Shown here piece by piece: positions 1 through 9,680 of a stretch of DNA of 41,441 bases. This stretch comes from Armatimonadota bacterium (GTDB lineage: Bacteria > Armatimonadota > UBA5829). Positions within the stretch are counted from its first letter, which is position 1; the number at the start of each line of letters is the position of its first letter. The notes beneath the pieces are model-generated. The model was not told the origin of the DNA and did not search any database. It worked only from the letters and a program-made list of their open reading frames with translations. The position numbers and the translations under genes were made by a program. The stretch covers positions 1 to 41,441 of the forward strand of contig JAAYKE010000008.1 in assembly GCA_012522575.1 (NCBI GenBank), given 5' to 3'.

Positions 1-2097
1 CAACGGATCGATATCCGTGTAGGAGGGTCGAGCAACATCGGATATAATAGTCAACCAGTCTCGGTTGCCGCTAACTCCGGCGTGATCTATCATACCGGGC
101 GCGGCGCTGGAATCGTGCACTGTTACCGATATAGTTGCACTTTCAAAGGTTACAATTTCCCTGTCTCTGACTCCGCGTCCCACATTTTTCAACTGTCGGA
201 CTGCTGGAGCTCCGCTAGGTCCCGCCCGTAAACTAGACGCGTAATACATAGGATGGGATCGCGGGTCATATATCAGCCTGTTGTTAGTCCGCGGCTGATT
301 GAGCGCAGGTTCGTTGTAAGGCTGCTGCCTTGTGTTGGACATATTTAGTCCTGCGCTGACCGCGACTCGGAAAATAGCTCCCTGCGAAGGGGAATTCTCG
401 TGGTGGCGCATAGGAATATTTCCACTGAGCCAAACGACGCGTCCGCCGGAGTAGTTAGCCCAGTAACCTATTGCCGCACCAAATGTGCCGTATGGCAGTT
501 GCTTAGTGTCAATGGTAAATCTGCCGTTAGCCAGATTGCACTGCGCGTCCTTGGAGGTGAACTCCCAACCCGCCGCTCCGGGAGTCGGAGTTACGGATGT
601 GACTACCCCGACGCTTGAGGTCTGACCAACGGTAAATGATCTACTGCTGAGTTTGCGATATTGCACAAATAGCTGCTGGCCGGCAATGACCCTTTTAGCA
701 TCAGGATCAATTTCCAAACTTGTTTCCGGCAGCGGAGTGGCCAGTCGAATAACACCCGATTTGGAGCAATACCCTACAGGCTTTCCTTCATGCAAATAGT
801 AGTTGGTTCCGCTCGTATCATAGACACCGTCAACCGCATTGGAGGACACTACAACATAAAACTGCGCGCCTTCAGTAAGACGATTCAAGTCGGGAAGGTG
901 GGTGAAATATAATTTCCCGTAGGGATTGCTTGCCGACGGAGCTTCATAACGCGGTTTGAGCGGCGCTGTCGGGTTAGCCGGATCGTCAAGCGGATCGGTC
1001 AGGTCGAAAAAGTTTTCTCCGTTCATCACGTCGTTTTGACTGCCGTAAATCCCCAACACCGGACATTCCTCCGGCGTCAATTGAGGGTCATTAAGCTTGC
1101 CTTCTACCTCATTGGCGGCATAACTGCGGTTGGGATCCAGGTTGAGGATGCCCGGATTGATAAGCAGATACGGCGAGTGATTGTCCATAATGGGAATGCT
1201 GTAAACGGTATATGGCATAGGCAGCGGGCTGGACTCGGTAATGACATAGTTCGTGCCCGGCGCATAATAGCTCACATAGACCTTGTTGACTCCCGCAGGA
1301 AGCTTCCCATCGGTCTCCATAATTTCGATGACATTATAAGCAGGCCAGCCTGCATTATCGTCGTCTTCTGGAAATATTGCGGATGCATTTCTGATTCGAG
1401 CCTTAAGTCGACTGGCAGCTGACTTGGAAGGCGAGCTCCATACTCCCACCAGCAGCAGCGGAACCTTTTCGGTCACGATAACTGCTGGCGTAGCAGGACG
1501 GGAGGAATCATCATCTCCGCCAGCGGCCTCATCCTGCTGGGGAACGATGCACGCAGGTACATTGCCATGTGCGTCAGGTACGGGAACTTCTTCAGCCACA
1601 GCCGTGATAGCTTCAGCATCTACGAAGTCGACTCCGTGTTCGAATGCCGGGTTGCCGGTGCCGTCCGGATTGATGGCGACGGGTTCAGGGTCGGGCTGTA
1701 CAGATACGTACCCGATTTCCATGAATTTTTCTCCGGGAAGCACCGGAGATGGCTCCTCGAATCCTACAAAGCCGTCGGGCGGAACCAGCGCAGGCCACCA
1801 GGTCAGCGTATCAGCCCAGGCAGACGGAATGGTTTGTCGCACTGAGCCTATGGTGGCAGACCACGTAGACCCTATTCTGCCCCGGTTTATCAGACCCTCA
1901 GTGCGGCCGCTGGCTTCCAGCGTGGGCCAAACATTGTCGGTATGCGACCACACCGCAGAGATATTCCAGACCGAGTTGGCAGTAGCTGCTGTCGGAGAGG
2001 AACTTAGACTCATTTCCGCCAATGTCCCCGTGCCAAGCCCAAGCAGCCCCGCCACAATCAAGAGAATTAAGAGCAAACGCCCGTTATAGGTCTTCAT
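1..2097 (-). CDS. Secreted protein of unknown function, partial (runs off left edge)
   Basis: An uninterrupted reading frame of 699 codons begins at an ATG at 2097 and is still open at position 1, so the C-terminus is missing. The N-terminus is a typical signal peptide: MKTYNGR followed by a hydrophobic stretch (LLLILLIVAGLLGLG), with likely cleavage near TLA-EMS. The mature part is rich in Ser, Thr, Pro, Asn and Trp, with short Fn3-like or beta-sandwich-looking stretches. I recognise no catalytic motif. It is the last visible gene of a run of exported proteins transcribed leftward, 149 bases after the preceding gene. It could carry the same C-terminal 'GWN.IGNP' module as its two upstream neighbours, but that end lies outside the window. 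The continuous frame and signal peptide make it a confident gene; the function is unknown. Confidence 0.85.
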   Translation of the reverse strand, partial: MKTYNGRLLLILLIVAGLLGLGTGTLAEMSLSSSPTAATANSVWNISAVWSHTDNVWPTLEASGRTEGLINRGRIGSTWSATIGSVRQTIPSAWADTLTWWPALVPPDGFVGFEEPSPVLPGEKFMEIGYVSVQPDPEPVAINPDGTGNPAFEHGVDFVDAEAITAVAEEVPVPDAHGNVPACIVPQQDEAAGGDDDSSRPATPAVIVTEKVPLLLVGVWSSPSKSAASRLKARIRNASAIFPEDDDNAGWPAYNVIEIMETDGKLPAGVNKVYVSYYAPGTNYVITESSPLPMPYTVYSIPIMDNHSPYLLINPGILNLDPNRSYAANEVEGKLNDPQLTPEECPVLGIYGSQNDVMNGENFFDLTDPLDDPANPTAPLKPRYEAPSASNPYGKLYFTHLPDLNRLTEGAQFYVVVSSNAVDGVYDTSGTNYYLHEGKPVGYCSKSGVIRLATPLPETSLEIDPDAKRVIAGQQLFVQYRKLSSRSFTVGQTSSVGVVTSVTPTPGAAGWEFTSKDAQCNLANGRFTIDTKQLPYGTFGAAIGYWANYSGGRVVWLSGNIPMRHHENSPSQGAIFRVAVSAGLNMSNTRQQPYNEPALNQPRTNNRLIYDPRSHPMYYASSLRAGPSGAPAVRQLKNVGRGVRDREIVTFESATISVTVHDSSAAPGMIDHAGVSGNRDWLTIISDVARPSYTDIDPL

Positions 2098-2246
2098 AGT
2101 TCATCTTCCTTCCACGCTCCATTTCTGGAGCGCCCTTCCGCAATCTACCCCCAAGGCATCTCATCATCAGGAGGGCAATGCGCGGGGAATTCTGCCAGAC
2201 CCCACGCGCCCGCCGCTGATATGTAGATGTGTTATCCGCGAAATAA

Positions 2247-4400
2247 CTAATTGCCCCCCGGATTGGCAGTCACATCGCCACCGGGGAACACAGGCGGACG
2301 GAAGACAAGAGTGACTGGCTGTTTGGCTCGAACCCAATAACCACTCCAGGGATTCATCAGAGTGCTTTTATCGTTGCTGATATCATAGGCCCACTTGGTA
2401 GTATTCCAACTGAACAGATATCCGTCCATCCAACCCTTGGAGACTGCATCAGCCAGCGACCAGGTATCATTTCCGTAATGGACCTTAACCTGTCCCCAGT
2501 AGACCGGATAGACAAATGGGTTGCCAATTATATTCCAGCCCCTCTTCAGACTGATATATTGCTCAACAGTCTGTTTGCCGCTTCCAAACCCTTCGCCGAC
2601 AATGGCGGCGTCCGTATTCACCCTGAACGACTGTCTCTCGTTCCAGGAAAGTCCTCCGACATATATCCAGAACCCCTGCCCCGGCGTCAATTTACTAATG
2701 TTGTAGTAACGATTGGTAAGGGTGTCATAATACTGAGCGCCGAACAGTCCCGGAGTCAGTCCCAACGGGTTGCCATCGGACAAAAAGTATGGGTTATTAA
2801 ATGCAAACGGCACGTGCATCAACTGCCATCCGTAGTCAAAATAACTTCCTTTGGTCGCGGGAATGCAAATCGTTCTTTTCACGGACTGCTGCCAGTATTT
2901 GCCTGTGGGATCATTATCGGCGACGGAGACATAAATCGGCAGTTCGCCGGCATATTCTCCGGTAGCCCTTACAGTCCATTCGACCGGAGTGCACTCCATG
3001 TTGCGCTCGACTACTTCCTCGATTCGCTGGCTTGCCGTGTTGCCCGGCAGACCGGAGACAAGCTCCAGACCCTGAGGCAGCGAAATTGTTGCGGTGGCCT
3101 CGCGCAGTTCGTATGGCCCAAGTTCGGTAGTAAGATTGTAGACATACGCTTTCACGTTGAACATCGACGGGTACAGCTCAGGCGTGTTGATCATCGCGTT
3201 CATGCTGTCGTATTTCAGGCTTTTTGGAGCCTGCACGCTCAGCAGCGCCGTGTCCCGCTCCGTCTTGGAGCCTACCTGATGGGTCCATCTGCTGGTCGAG
3301 GAACCAAGTCCGTAATAAGTGACTATTTTTCTGGTAGCTCCCGGGGCCAGAAGTTTCTGCTCCCAGCACAGCAGCCAGGCCATATCGAAAATGGTATGCG
3401 GTTTCTCCGGTCGATAATCGGTCGGCAGCCACAAGTTTTTGTGATACAGGTCGACGTGCTCCCCGATAGCTACCATATTCGGCCTGGTGGCGTCCTCCAG
3501 GCCAAGAACATTCCTCGTCACGTTGCCCGGATTTGAAATATCGTCATATACCTCAAACCAGTCCGGCACAGCAGGATTGAGCTTATTGTCTTCGGGGTCC
3601 CTGCCGCCGAATATCATAGCTTTCTGCTTTGTGATCGGCTGGGTAGCTCCGATGCCGGGTATGAAAGCGTAGTTCTGGTTAATGTAGTAACCATATCCAA
3701 TGGTCTCAGCAGCCGACCCGACTATCGGAGCTCCTGTTTCTACATCTCCATATTGCTGGAAGCCGATATTTTGAGTCACGATGCCGGTGTTTGTGATTTC
3801 GTACTCGAACCTGACCAAATCCCGGACAAGCTCAATTCTGATCTTTACAAGAACATCCGAGCCGGCTACCCGCCATGTCCCTTCGATATAAGGACCCCAT
3901 TTGCCGCTATCGATCAGCGTCGGAATCTTTCCGGGCTGACCGTCGCCGGTGCTATACCATCCTCCGGTGCTGCCATCGCCGATCATTCGCATTTCATCGC
4001 CGATGCGCAGTTTCCAGTAGCCAAAGTAGTGACACGGCATAAAACCCATAAAAGTCAGCGGCATGTTATCATCGGCGGGGTTCTCCGGGTCTCCCTTTTT
4101 GGAAACAACTCCCCAGCGTCCGGCAATGCCCCAGTCATGATCGGTCTCTGAGGTGATCACCTTATCATCCCTGGCCCCTACATCGTCATCGTCAGACCTG
4201 GCCCTGGATACTACTTTGCCACTGACACCGATCTTAGCAGCAATATATTCATTCTCCAGAGTTATGACACGTGCTGCCTCAGTAGTATAGCTCGGATAGT
4301 TGGCGGGTATCTGCCCTTGAGCAAACGCCATACCCGCTGCCATCAAAGCAACACCTATGAACAGAACTCCTCCGATAATACGTCGCTGACCTGTCTTCAT
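2247..4400 (-). CDS. Secreted beta-rich protein with C-terminal GWN-IGNP module
   Basis: A 717-residue protein with a clear signal peptide (MKTGQRR, hydrophobic core, AMAFA-Q cleavage). The first 400 or so residues look like an extracellular beta-sandwich or carbohydrate-associated fold, with phrases such as 'VRFEYEITNTG', but no catalytic signature is recognised. The last 170 residues hold a module with GQGFWIYVGG, then KRGWNIIGNPF, then a Trp-rich stretch ending in SGYWVRAKQPV. The same order of motifs closes the subtilisin-like protease encoded just upstream, so the module is shared and may serve surface attachment or sorting (inference). The gene starts 30 bases after the protease stop codon and is probably cotranscribed with it. 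Function unknown. Confidence 0.85.
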   Translation of the reverse strand: MKTGQRRIIGGVLFIGVALMAAGMAFAQGQIPANYPSYTTEAARVITLENEYIAAKIGVSGKVVSRARSDDDDVGARDDKVITSETDHDWGIAGRWGVVSKKGDPENPADDNMPLTFMGFMPCHYFGYWKLRIGDEMRMIGDGSTGGWYSTGDGQPGKIPTLIDSGKWGPYIEGTWRVAGSDVLVKIRIELVRDLVRFEYEITNTGIVTQNIGFQQYGDVETGAPIVGSAAETIGYGYYINQNYAFIPGIGATQPITKQKAMIFGGRDPEDNKLNPAVPDWFEVYDDISNPGNVTRNVLGLEDATRPNMVAIGEHVDLYHKNLWLPTDYRPEKPHTIFDMAWLLCWEQKLLAPGATRKIVTYYGLGSSTSRWTHQVGSKTERDTALLSVQAPKSLKYDSMNAMINTPELYPSMFNVKAYVYNLTTELGPYELREATATISLPQGLELVSGLPGNTASQRIEEVVERNMECTPVEWTVRATGEYAGELPIYVSVADNDPTGKYWQQSVKRTICIPATKGSYFDYGWQLMHVPFAFNNPYFLSDGNPLGLTPGLFGAQYYDTLTNRYYNISKLTPGQGFWIYVGGLSWNERQSFRVNTDAAIVGEGFGSGKQTVEQYISLKRGWNIIGNPFVYPVYWGQVKVHYGNDTWSLADAVSKGWMDGYLFSWNTTKWAYDISNDKSTLMNPWSGYWVRAKQPVTLVFRPPVFPGGDVTANPGGN

Positions 4401-4430
4401 TGAGATTCTCCTAACGTCCCCGCCGCCTGG

Positions 4431-6767
4431 TTAATGAACACTCATTGTAAGTTTGTCATTGGGCGAGGTTCCGCCCACCAGGGCACGCAGCCAGTAGCCC
4501 TTGTAAGGATCCAAAAGCCTTCTGTCGGCGGGCACTATCTTATAGCCACTGCCGTCATATCCAAAGAAAATAGCGTCTACCCACCGATTGCTCGAAAGTT
4601 GGTCCTCGTCGAGCGTCCTGATGGCGCCTCTATAATTTAGTCTAATCGCACTGAGCGGCACAGATACCGTATACGGGTTGCCGATGAGGTTCCAGCCTTT
4701 GAACAAATTAATGCTGAAACCCTGCGGTGCGCTGACTTCGGAGTATGTGCTGTTTATATATACATCTCTTTGCAACGTCAACCAAAAACCACTGCCGGCC
4801 GGGAAGTTCAAATGTCGGAACGAGTCATTACTGAGAAAACCGCCCGCTGTCGGCACGGTATTCCCGTCGAACGTCCCAAACGGATACACCCAGCACTGGT
4901 CATTTAGTTTAGGCTCGTTGGAATCGGGATCAACGAGGCCGGTGATATAAGAGAAGTAGTCGTTATCAGGCGTTGACCAGCGATGCAACCTGGCTCTGTT
5001 AACAGACTGGTAGCGGAAATCCACCTCAGCGCCGGTTGCCGCATCCAGCAATAGATCGGAAGGCAGCGTATTAATTTTAATAGTGCCATCGGGATGGGTA
5101 ACGGCAAAATTGTAGGGAAATGCGCACAGATGCTGGCCTGCCGGAATAACCCTGCTTGCCACCTCAAACGCTCCCCAGTCATAAACCAGTTCATCACCCA
5201 CCGAGGTCCTGGCCGAAACGTAAATCCAGTGTATGCCGGTGGAAAGCGGATGTTGTGAGACCTCGGCCCAGTTGAAAGCAATGGCGGTGCTGGAGGCGTT
5301 GAGATATTTGCTCAATGTAACCCCTGCGATCACAGGAGTCTCAAGGGCAAGGTTATCAGGCAATCCGTCTCGATTGGTGTCCACATAGTCCACATACACC
5401 CTGACGCTATCGACCTGCACTCCCCTTATGTTGAGTCGAACGTCGGGAGCGGAGTTCACCGTGGAGCCTTTGGTAGGCTTATTGATGAATATGGTTCCGT
5501 TGGCTATAGCTCCGGCAACATCAAGTATCCCGTTGCCGAATCTCCTCCGGTCCATACCCGATACCTGGCGAGCCGTCTCTTCGAGCCTTGATCGCACATC
5601 TCCGGCTGGCACTCCGGAGCTTAAAAGCAATGCCGCTGCCCCTGAAACGTGCGGACAGGCCATTGATGTGCCCTCATAGGCGTCATAATCGAAGACCGGT
5701 TCGTCTTCAACCCAACTAACCACAGTGCTATAGATGCCGGCATCGCTGCCTGATAGTCTTATATCCCCGCCCGGAGCAGTTATATCCACCTCGAAGCCCG
5801 GGCCATAGCTGGAATACGACGATATGCCGTCATTGGGTCCGGACGCAGCCACCGCAATGCACTCAGGATACGAGGCAGGTTCTCCTACGCCCGGATTAGC
5901 CGTTAGTCCGTTATTACCAGCAGACGCACATAGAATAAGTCCTGCCGCATCCAGAGCTTCGATCTGGGCCTGCAGTTCTGTATCGTGCGCCCCATAGTCC
6001 GCTCCCCAGCTCATATTGACCACATCAGCGCCGTAGCTCATTGCATGACTTAAGGACAGCAGCGCGTTAGCAGTGGTTCCATTGCCGGTATTGTCCAGGA
6101 ACCTGATGGGCATAATCTGCACGCCATCCCAGCAAACTCCAACCACGCCGATGTGGTTATCGCCCTGTGCGGCTATGGTCCCGGCAACGTGAGTTCCGTG
6201 CCCGTCAAGGTCGTTGCTGGGATCGGAGTCATTGTCCACGAAATCGTAGCCATTGTTCAATACCCTGCCTGCAAGGTCCGGATGATTCGCGACTCCTGAG
6301 TCTATAACCGCAACTGTAACCGATGAGCTGCCTTTATTTGCATCCCATGCCCTGGGCATATTTATGGTCCTCAGTCCCCAGAGCTTGTTGTTGGCCCAGT
6401 ATGGGTCGTTAGGCAGCGCATCCTTCGTGTATATAAAGTTAGGCGCAAAGCTTTTGACTACCCAGGGAGAACTTGCCACCCGCGTATTGCGCAAGGCTCC
6501 GCCCGTACTAGCGCCGGTCGTTACGCCCATTCGCACCAGATAGGTGTCTTTCAGAGGCAGCACCTTAACTATCACGCCGCCCAATTGATTGACCACACCG
6601 GAGACGCTATTCAGGCTCGATCCCTCTACAGCGCGGATAATAAACTCATTTTGCACATACCTGGGCGGGACATACTCATCCGCCAGGCAAGCCGACAGCA
6701 GGACTGCCGAAAGCAAACAAGCGGCAATTAGCATTATCCCCATCAACCGGACTGCATAGATTTTCAT
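4431..6767 (-). CDS. Subtilisin-like serine protease (S8), exported, with C-terminal GWN-IGNP module
   Basis: The catalytic triad of peptidase family S8 is intact. Counting from the chosen start, Asp156 lies in VAVIDSG, His190 in DGHGTHVAG and Ser368 in GTSMACPH, with oxyanion Asn285 in ASAGNNG. Residues 31-115 resemble an inhibitor-like propeptide. I chose ATG 6767 over the longer frame from 6803 because it begins a signal sequence (MKIYAVRLMG) and has GGAGAA eight bases upstream. The signal ends in LSAC (Cys27), which fits a lipobox, so a lipoprotein is possible; signal peptidase I cleavage is the alternative. After the catalytic domain come beta-rich segments and a terminal module (GSGFWLTL, KGWNLIGNPY, KGYWLRA) shared with the next gene. 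It probably degrades or matures extracellular proteins. It starts 39 bases downstream of the CsgG-like gene's stop. Confidence 0.93.
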   Translation of the reverse strand: MKIYAVRLMGIMLIAACLLSAVLLSACLADEYVPPRYVQNEFIIRAVEGSSLNSVSGVVNQLGGVIVKVLPLKDTYLVRMGVTTGASTGGALRNTRVASSPWVVKSFAPNFIYTKDALPNDPYWANNKLWGLRTINMPRAWDANKGSSSVTVAVIDSGVANHPDLAGRVLNNGYDFVDNDSDPSNDLDGHGTHVAGTIAAQGDNHIGVVGVCWDGVQIMPIRFLDNTGNGTTANALLSLSHAMSYGADVVNMSWGADYGAHDTELQAQIEALDAAGLILCASAGNNGLTANPGVGEPASYPECIAVAASGPNDGISSYSSYGPGFEVDITAPGGDIRLSGSDAGIYSTVVSWVEDEPVFDYDAYEGTSMACPHVSGAAALLLSSGVPAGDVRSRLEETARQVSGMDRRRFGNGILDVAGAIANGTIFINKPTKGSTVNSAPDVRLNIRGVQVDSVRVYVDYVDTNRDGLPDNLALETPVIAGVTLSKYLNASSTAIAFNWAEVSQHPLSTGIHWIYVSARTSVGDELVYDWGAFEVASRVIPAGQHLCAFPYNFAVTHPDGTIKINTLPSDLLLDAATGAEVDFRYQSVNRARLHRWSTPDNDYFSYITGLVDPDSNEPKLNDQCWVYPFGTFDGNTVPTAGGFLSNDSFRHLNFPAGSGFWLTLQRDVYINSTYSEVSAPQGFSINLFKGWNLIGNPYTVSVPLSAIRLNYRGAIRTLDEDQLSSNRWVDAIFFGYDGSGYKIVPADRRLLDPYKGYWLRALVGGTSPNDKLTMSVH

Positions 6768-6806
6768 ATCTGAGTTCTCCTGTATCCTGCGCGCCTCTAA
6801 CAACTA

Positions 6807-8594
6807 TTAAGGAGTCCCTGGAGGCATCGGGCCGATGACAAACCTCGGCGTCTCGAATTCTTCCGGAGATGTCCACGCCGCCTTATTTGAGTCCGCCTCG
6901 TTCTGAGACTCCACGCGCCATCGCATTACAACATCATTGTATATTGAGTTGTTGAGGGCTCTTGCCAGCGACAATCTGTCAGCATCGGAGATGGATACTT
7001 CTGCATCTCCGGTATTAGATATCATCCCGCTGCTCCACACCGGGCCTGCTCCGGGCGTAACCGGTTCCACAATCACCCGATATCTGGTGACCATATCGGA
7101 GCGCATCCACTTCAGGGTTGATGTCCCATCCAAAAGCTCCGTAGCAAACAGCAGGTCGCCGTCAACAGGACTAACAACCCTGTCTCTGGTAACCGGCTGA
7201 ATAGCCGTCGCAAGAATCGCCTTGCTGAAATTGGGTATTTCGTATTTGTAAGTCGTTCCGGAAGATTCTTCCGAACTTTCGCCCGCCCGCGATCTGAGTA
7301 TAACGCGCAGTCGATATGTATGCTGTCTTTCGCCATAGCCCTCCGGCGCGAATTCCGATGACGTTGCCGATGGCGTAGATGCGCCTGAGGCCATTCTGGA
7401 GTGTGCGACTATTCTGGGGGCTATAATCGGGTAAATCTTGCTAAGATCGATGCTGCCCTGGTTCCACAGGCCGACATCCTGAGTTGCCCAGAAAACCGGC
7501 GCTGTTCCGTCCATCGCATCTCCGGCGTCGCGAACGATCTGTAGTTCATATACGCTGTTGCCATAGTCATATTGCTTGGGGTTCCACGTAAATTCGAGGT
7601 TTGACTTTCCCATGCCCGCTTTCGGCGAGTCTGAGACCCCTCGTCCGCTCTGGAACAACGAACCCAACCCGACAAGCACTCCTATAGTCACAAAGAGTTT
7701 GACCATCTTGCCGCCGACTCCGCTGCCTATGCGATCTTTTTTGGGAGCGCCCGAAGGCAGCGATTCGGATTTCAACGCCGCAGATACCGTCGGCATATCG
7801 TAGATTGCCCGGGCTTTATCTTCCGGCTGAATGCCGCTTACCGACTTGAGCACTGTAGCAAAAGCGTCATCAGCGGCGGTGGTAGTCACCTGCAGATAGC
7901 CGATTATCTCTCGGTTGCGAAGCACAATCATGCGCATTCCCGGTTTGATGCCGGCGCGCACGCCTTTGTTGATCATGACCTTGTCGTCGCCGACGTTCAT
8001 CATAACCGTAGCTTCGGGTATAACATAATCGACCATCGTCCGCACTGTGAGATATGCAGCAGCGTTAATAGCCTCGGCGATCAACGCATTGTCGTCTGCC
8101 GTATATCCGACTCTTGCAGTCGATGTACCGGTCTGCGCCGCTCCGTTAATGATCTCTCCGGAAGCCTGATCGATCATTTGCGCAACGAGAGTAACACTGG
8201 CGCGTCTGTTTGGCCCTGACCCGGACAACTGCACCGTTCTGACCGACCCCTGCATCATCGCGTCGGCGCTAAGGGCCTCACCCAGCCTGATCAGGTCGAT
8301 TTTTGTCATTGGACTGCGGATGCCGAGTTCGTCCATTTTGGCCTGCATCATCGTTCGGGTGATGCTAACATCGTAGCGGTTGGATTTGCTCATCTCCACA
8401 ACCACCGCGTCAGTAGCCAGCCTGGCGAGCAGTTCGCCCTGAACACCGGATTCATTAGCGAAGTCAATCACTCCAACCGAGTAAGTCGGCATAAGCTGTG
8501 CGCTTGCCGGCTGAGTGAACGGCGCGGGCGTTAGCGTCGTCAAAAGCGCTATAACCAACGTATAGCACAAGCTCCGAATTGCCCTGATTTGCAT
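6807..8594 (-). CDS. Exported CsgG/FlgT-like domain protein with C-terminal Fn3-like region
   Basis: The start at 8594 gives a signal peptide (MQIRAIRSLCYTLVIALL, cleavage near ASA-Q); an in-frame ATG at 8660 would add 22 non-signal-like residues. Residues 35-170 match the CsgG pattern: VGVIDFANESG, a long helix, 'LGEALSADAMMQGSV', then 'SGEIINGA'. CsgG-type proteins form or assist outer-membrane secretion pores or flagellar and lipoprotein assembly. No lipobox Cys is seen, unlike true CsgG. A following domain (VMINKGVRAGIKPGMRM) resembles the FlgT C-terminal SH3-like domain. A hydrophobic stretch (KLFVTIGVLVGLGSLF) may be a membrane segment. It is followed by fibronectin-like sequence (LEFTWNPKQYDYG). 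It heads the leftward run of secreted proteins, so a role in exporting or anchoring them is a reasonable guess, not shown. Confidence 0.8.
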   Translation of the reverse strand: MQIRAIRSLCYTLVIALLTTLTPAPFTQPASAQLMPTYSVGVIDFANESGVQGELLARLATDAVVVEMSKSNRYDVSITRTMMQAKMDELGIRSPMTKIDLIRLGEALSADAMMQGSVRTVQLSGSGPNRRASVTLVAQMIDQASGEIINGAAQTGTSTARVGYTADDNALIAEAINAAAYLTVRTMVDYVIPEATVMMNVGDDKVMINKGVRAGIKPGMRMIVLRNREIIGYLQVTTTAADDAFATVLKSVSGIQPEDKARAIYDMPTVSAALKSESLPSGAPKKDRIGSGVGGKMVKLFVTIGVLVGLGSLFQSGRGVSDSPKAGMGKSNLEFTWNPKQYDYGNSVYELQIVRDAGDAMDGTAPVFWATQDVGLWNQGSIDLSKIYPIIAPRIVAHSRMASGASTPSATSSEFAPEGYGERQHTYRLRVILRSRAGESSEESSGTTYKYEIPNFSKAILATAIQPVTRDRVVSPVDGDLLFATELLDGTSTLKWMRSDMVTRYRVIVEPVTPGAGPVWSSGMISNTGDAEVSISDADRLSLARALNNSIYNDVVMRWRVESQNEADSNKAAWTSPEEFETPRFVIGPMPPGTP

Positions 8595-8910
8595 TATCTG
8601 CCTCAACGGTCGATTTCCTCCTAGATCAAACCACACAGTCGTACTGTTTGAAGTGAGCACGCTGCTTTGATTTTGTCCGACTTACGTAGCCGCGCAACCG
8701 CCTGAAATCACCCACATATAAGCGGGTCAAGATAACCGACAAAAGGTGGGAGCGAAGCGCAGGGGTGCAAGCACTGATGACAACAAGCCCGCCGGATCGC
8801 AGCAATTGCGCGGCCCCGACGAACATACGGCACATTGATCCCATTGTTGTGCATTTTCACTGCTTAGTCGCGAACTCATCAGTCTATAGACTATAGCACA
8901 CCTGCTCATG
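8595..8910 (-). other. Intergenic region between coaE and the CsgG-like gene
   Basis: These 316 bases hold no gene I can support. Two short minus-strand frames (8626-8844 and 8727-8909) exist. The first contains 'AAQLLRSGGLVVISA', which faintly recalls Rossmann-type or LarA C-terminal sequence and could be a relic, but it has no ribosome-binding site and no supporting context. The segment closest to 8594 contains a GGAGG about 20 bases before the CsgG-like gene's start and a closer GAGG-like site. Confidence 0.4.
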
Positions 8911-9519
8911 TTAGGGCAAGTAAATTTCAGCCCAAAACGCCCGAACCAGGCTCTCTAACGACTCCAGGGAATCATTGTTCCAAATCACCCTGTCTGCCAG
9001 TAGCACTTTGCGCTCAACGGGCATCTGCGCAGCCATCATTCGCCGCGCCTGGTCGTCTGAGAGACCCCTTACCATTGTGAGACGACTCAGTTGCGCTTCA
9101 GGTTCCGCAGCAACGACCACAACCTCATCAACAATTTCCTGCAGCCCGCATTCCATCAACAGCGGTATTTCAACTGCCAGAACGCTTGCCGCATTAGCAT
9201 AGTCGTCGCGAAACTGCCGTATGCGTTCATTGATTTGTGCGATAATGTGCGGATGGGTGATCTCTTCGAGGTCTCTTTTTGCCTCGGAATCTGAAAATAT
9301 AATCCTTGCAAGCTCAGCACGATCAATCTCACCATCCGTGTTTAATATCCCCGCGCCAAATCTCTCTACGACCCCGTCGTGACAAACGCCCTCCCTGGCC
9401 ATTGCCTGTCTGGCCACATCATCCGCGCTCAAAACCTGCGCGCCGAGCCGGGCAAGCATACTCATAACCGCACTTTTGCCCGTAGCAATGCCACCTGTAA
9501 TTCCTATTACCTTCGGCAT
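8911..9519 (-). CDS. coaE: Dephospho-CoA kinase
   Basis: A 202-residue protein of normal CoaE length. It phosphorylates the 3'-hydroxyl of dephospho-CoA with ATP, the last step of coenzyme A synthesis, in the cytoplasm. The P-loop is GGIATGKS at residues 8-15. The family Asp follows in LSADDVARQ, the substrate region is THPHI, and the lid region contains LSRLTMVRGLSDDQARRM, a typical CoaE helix. The ATG at 9519 is preceded by AAGGGGAA. It lies 161 bases downstream of rpsA on the same strand, with a GC-rich hairpin between them, so it may be partly cotranscribed. Confidence 0.97.
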   Translation of the reverse strand: MPKVIGITGGIATGKSAVMSMLARLGAQVLSADDVARQAMAREGVCHDGVVERFGAGILNTDGEIDRAELARIIFSDSEAKRDLEEITHPHIIAQINERIRQFRDDYANAASVLAVEIPLLMECGLQEIVDEVVVVAAEPEAQLSRLTMVRGLSDDQARRMMAAQMPVERKVLLADRVIWNNDSLESLESLVRAFWAEIYLP

Positions 9520-9600
9520 AGTGCGTTCCCCTTCGGTTTTTCTTCTTCAAAGTGCAGTATTCATCCTTCGTATTTTGTCAAACAGCCCATCAAATACAGC

Positions 9601-9630
9601 GCCGGCCCGTGCACAACGCATCGGGCCGGC
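9601..9630 (-). terminator. GC-rich hairpin after rpsA (terminator or attenuator)
   Basis: A perfect 9-bp inverted repeat (GCCGGCCCG / CGGGCCGGC) with a 12-base loop lies about 50 bases after the rpsA stop codon and before coaE. No T-run follows directly on the minus strand, so it may be a weak or Rho-assisted terminator or an RNA-stabilising hairpin. Confidence 0.45.
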
Positions 9631-9680
9631 AATTATTTCTCATATCCGAGGATAATTTCCTCGCTTATGCAGATTTTTTA

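Noticed and set aside
400-2089. Plus-strand frames at 400-618, 1036-1422, 1424-2089 and 1567-1845
   Set aside because: They lie opposite a continuous 699-codon minus-strand frame with a signal peptide and have no ribosome-binding sites or recognisable domains.
8626-8844. Short minus frame with 'AAQLLRSGGLVVISA', possible relic of a LarA or methyltransferase-like gene
   Set aside because: Similarity is only a short glycine-rich phrase, there is no start signal, and flanking frames do not extend it. Left as intergenic.
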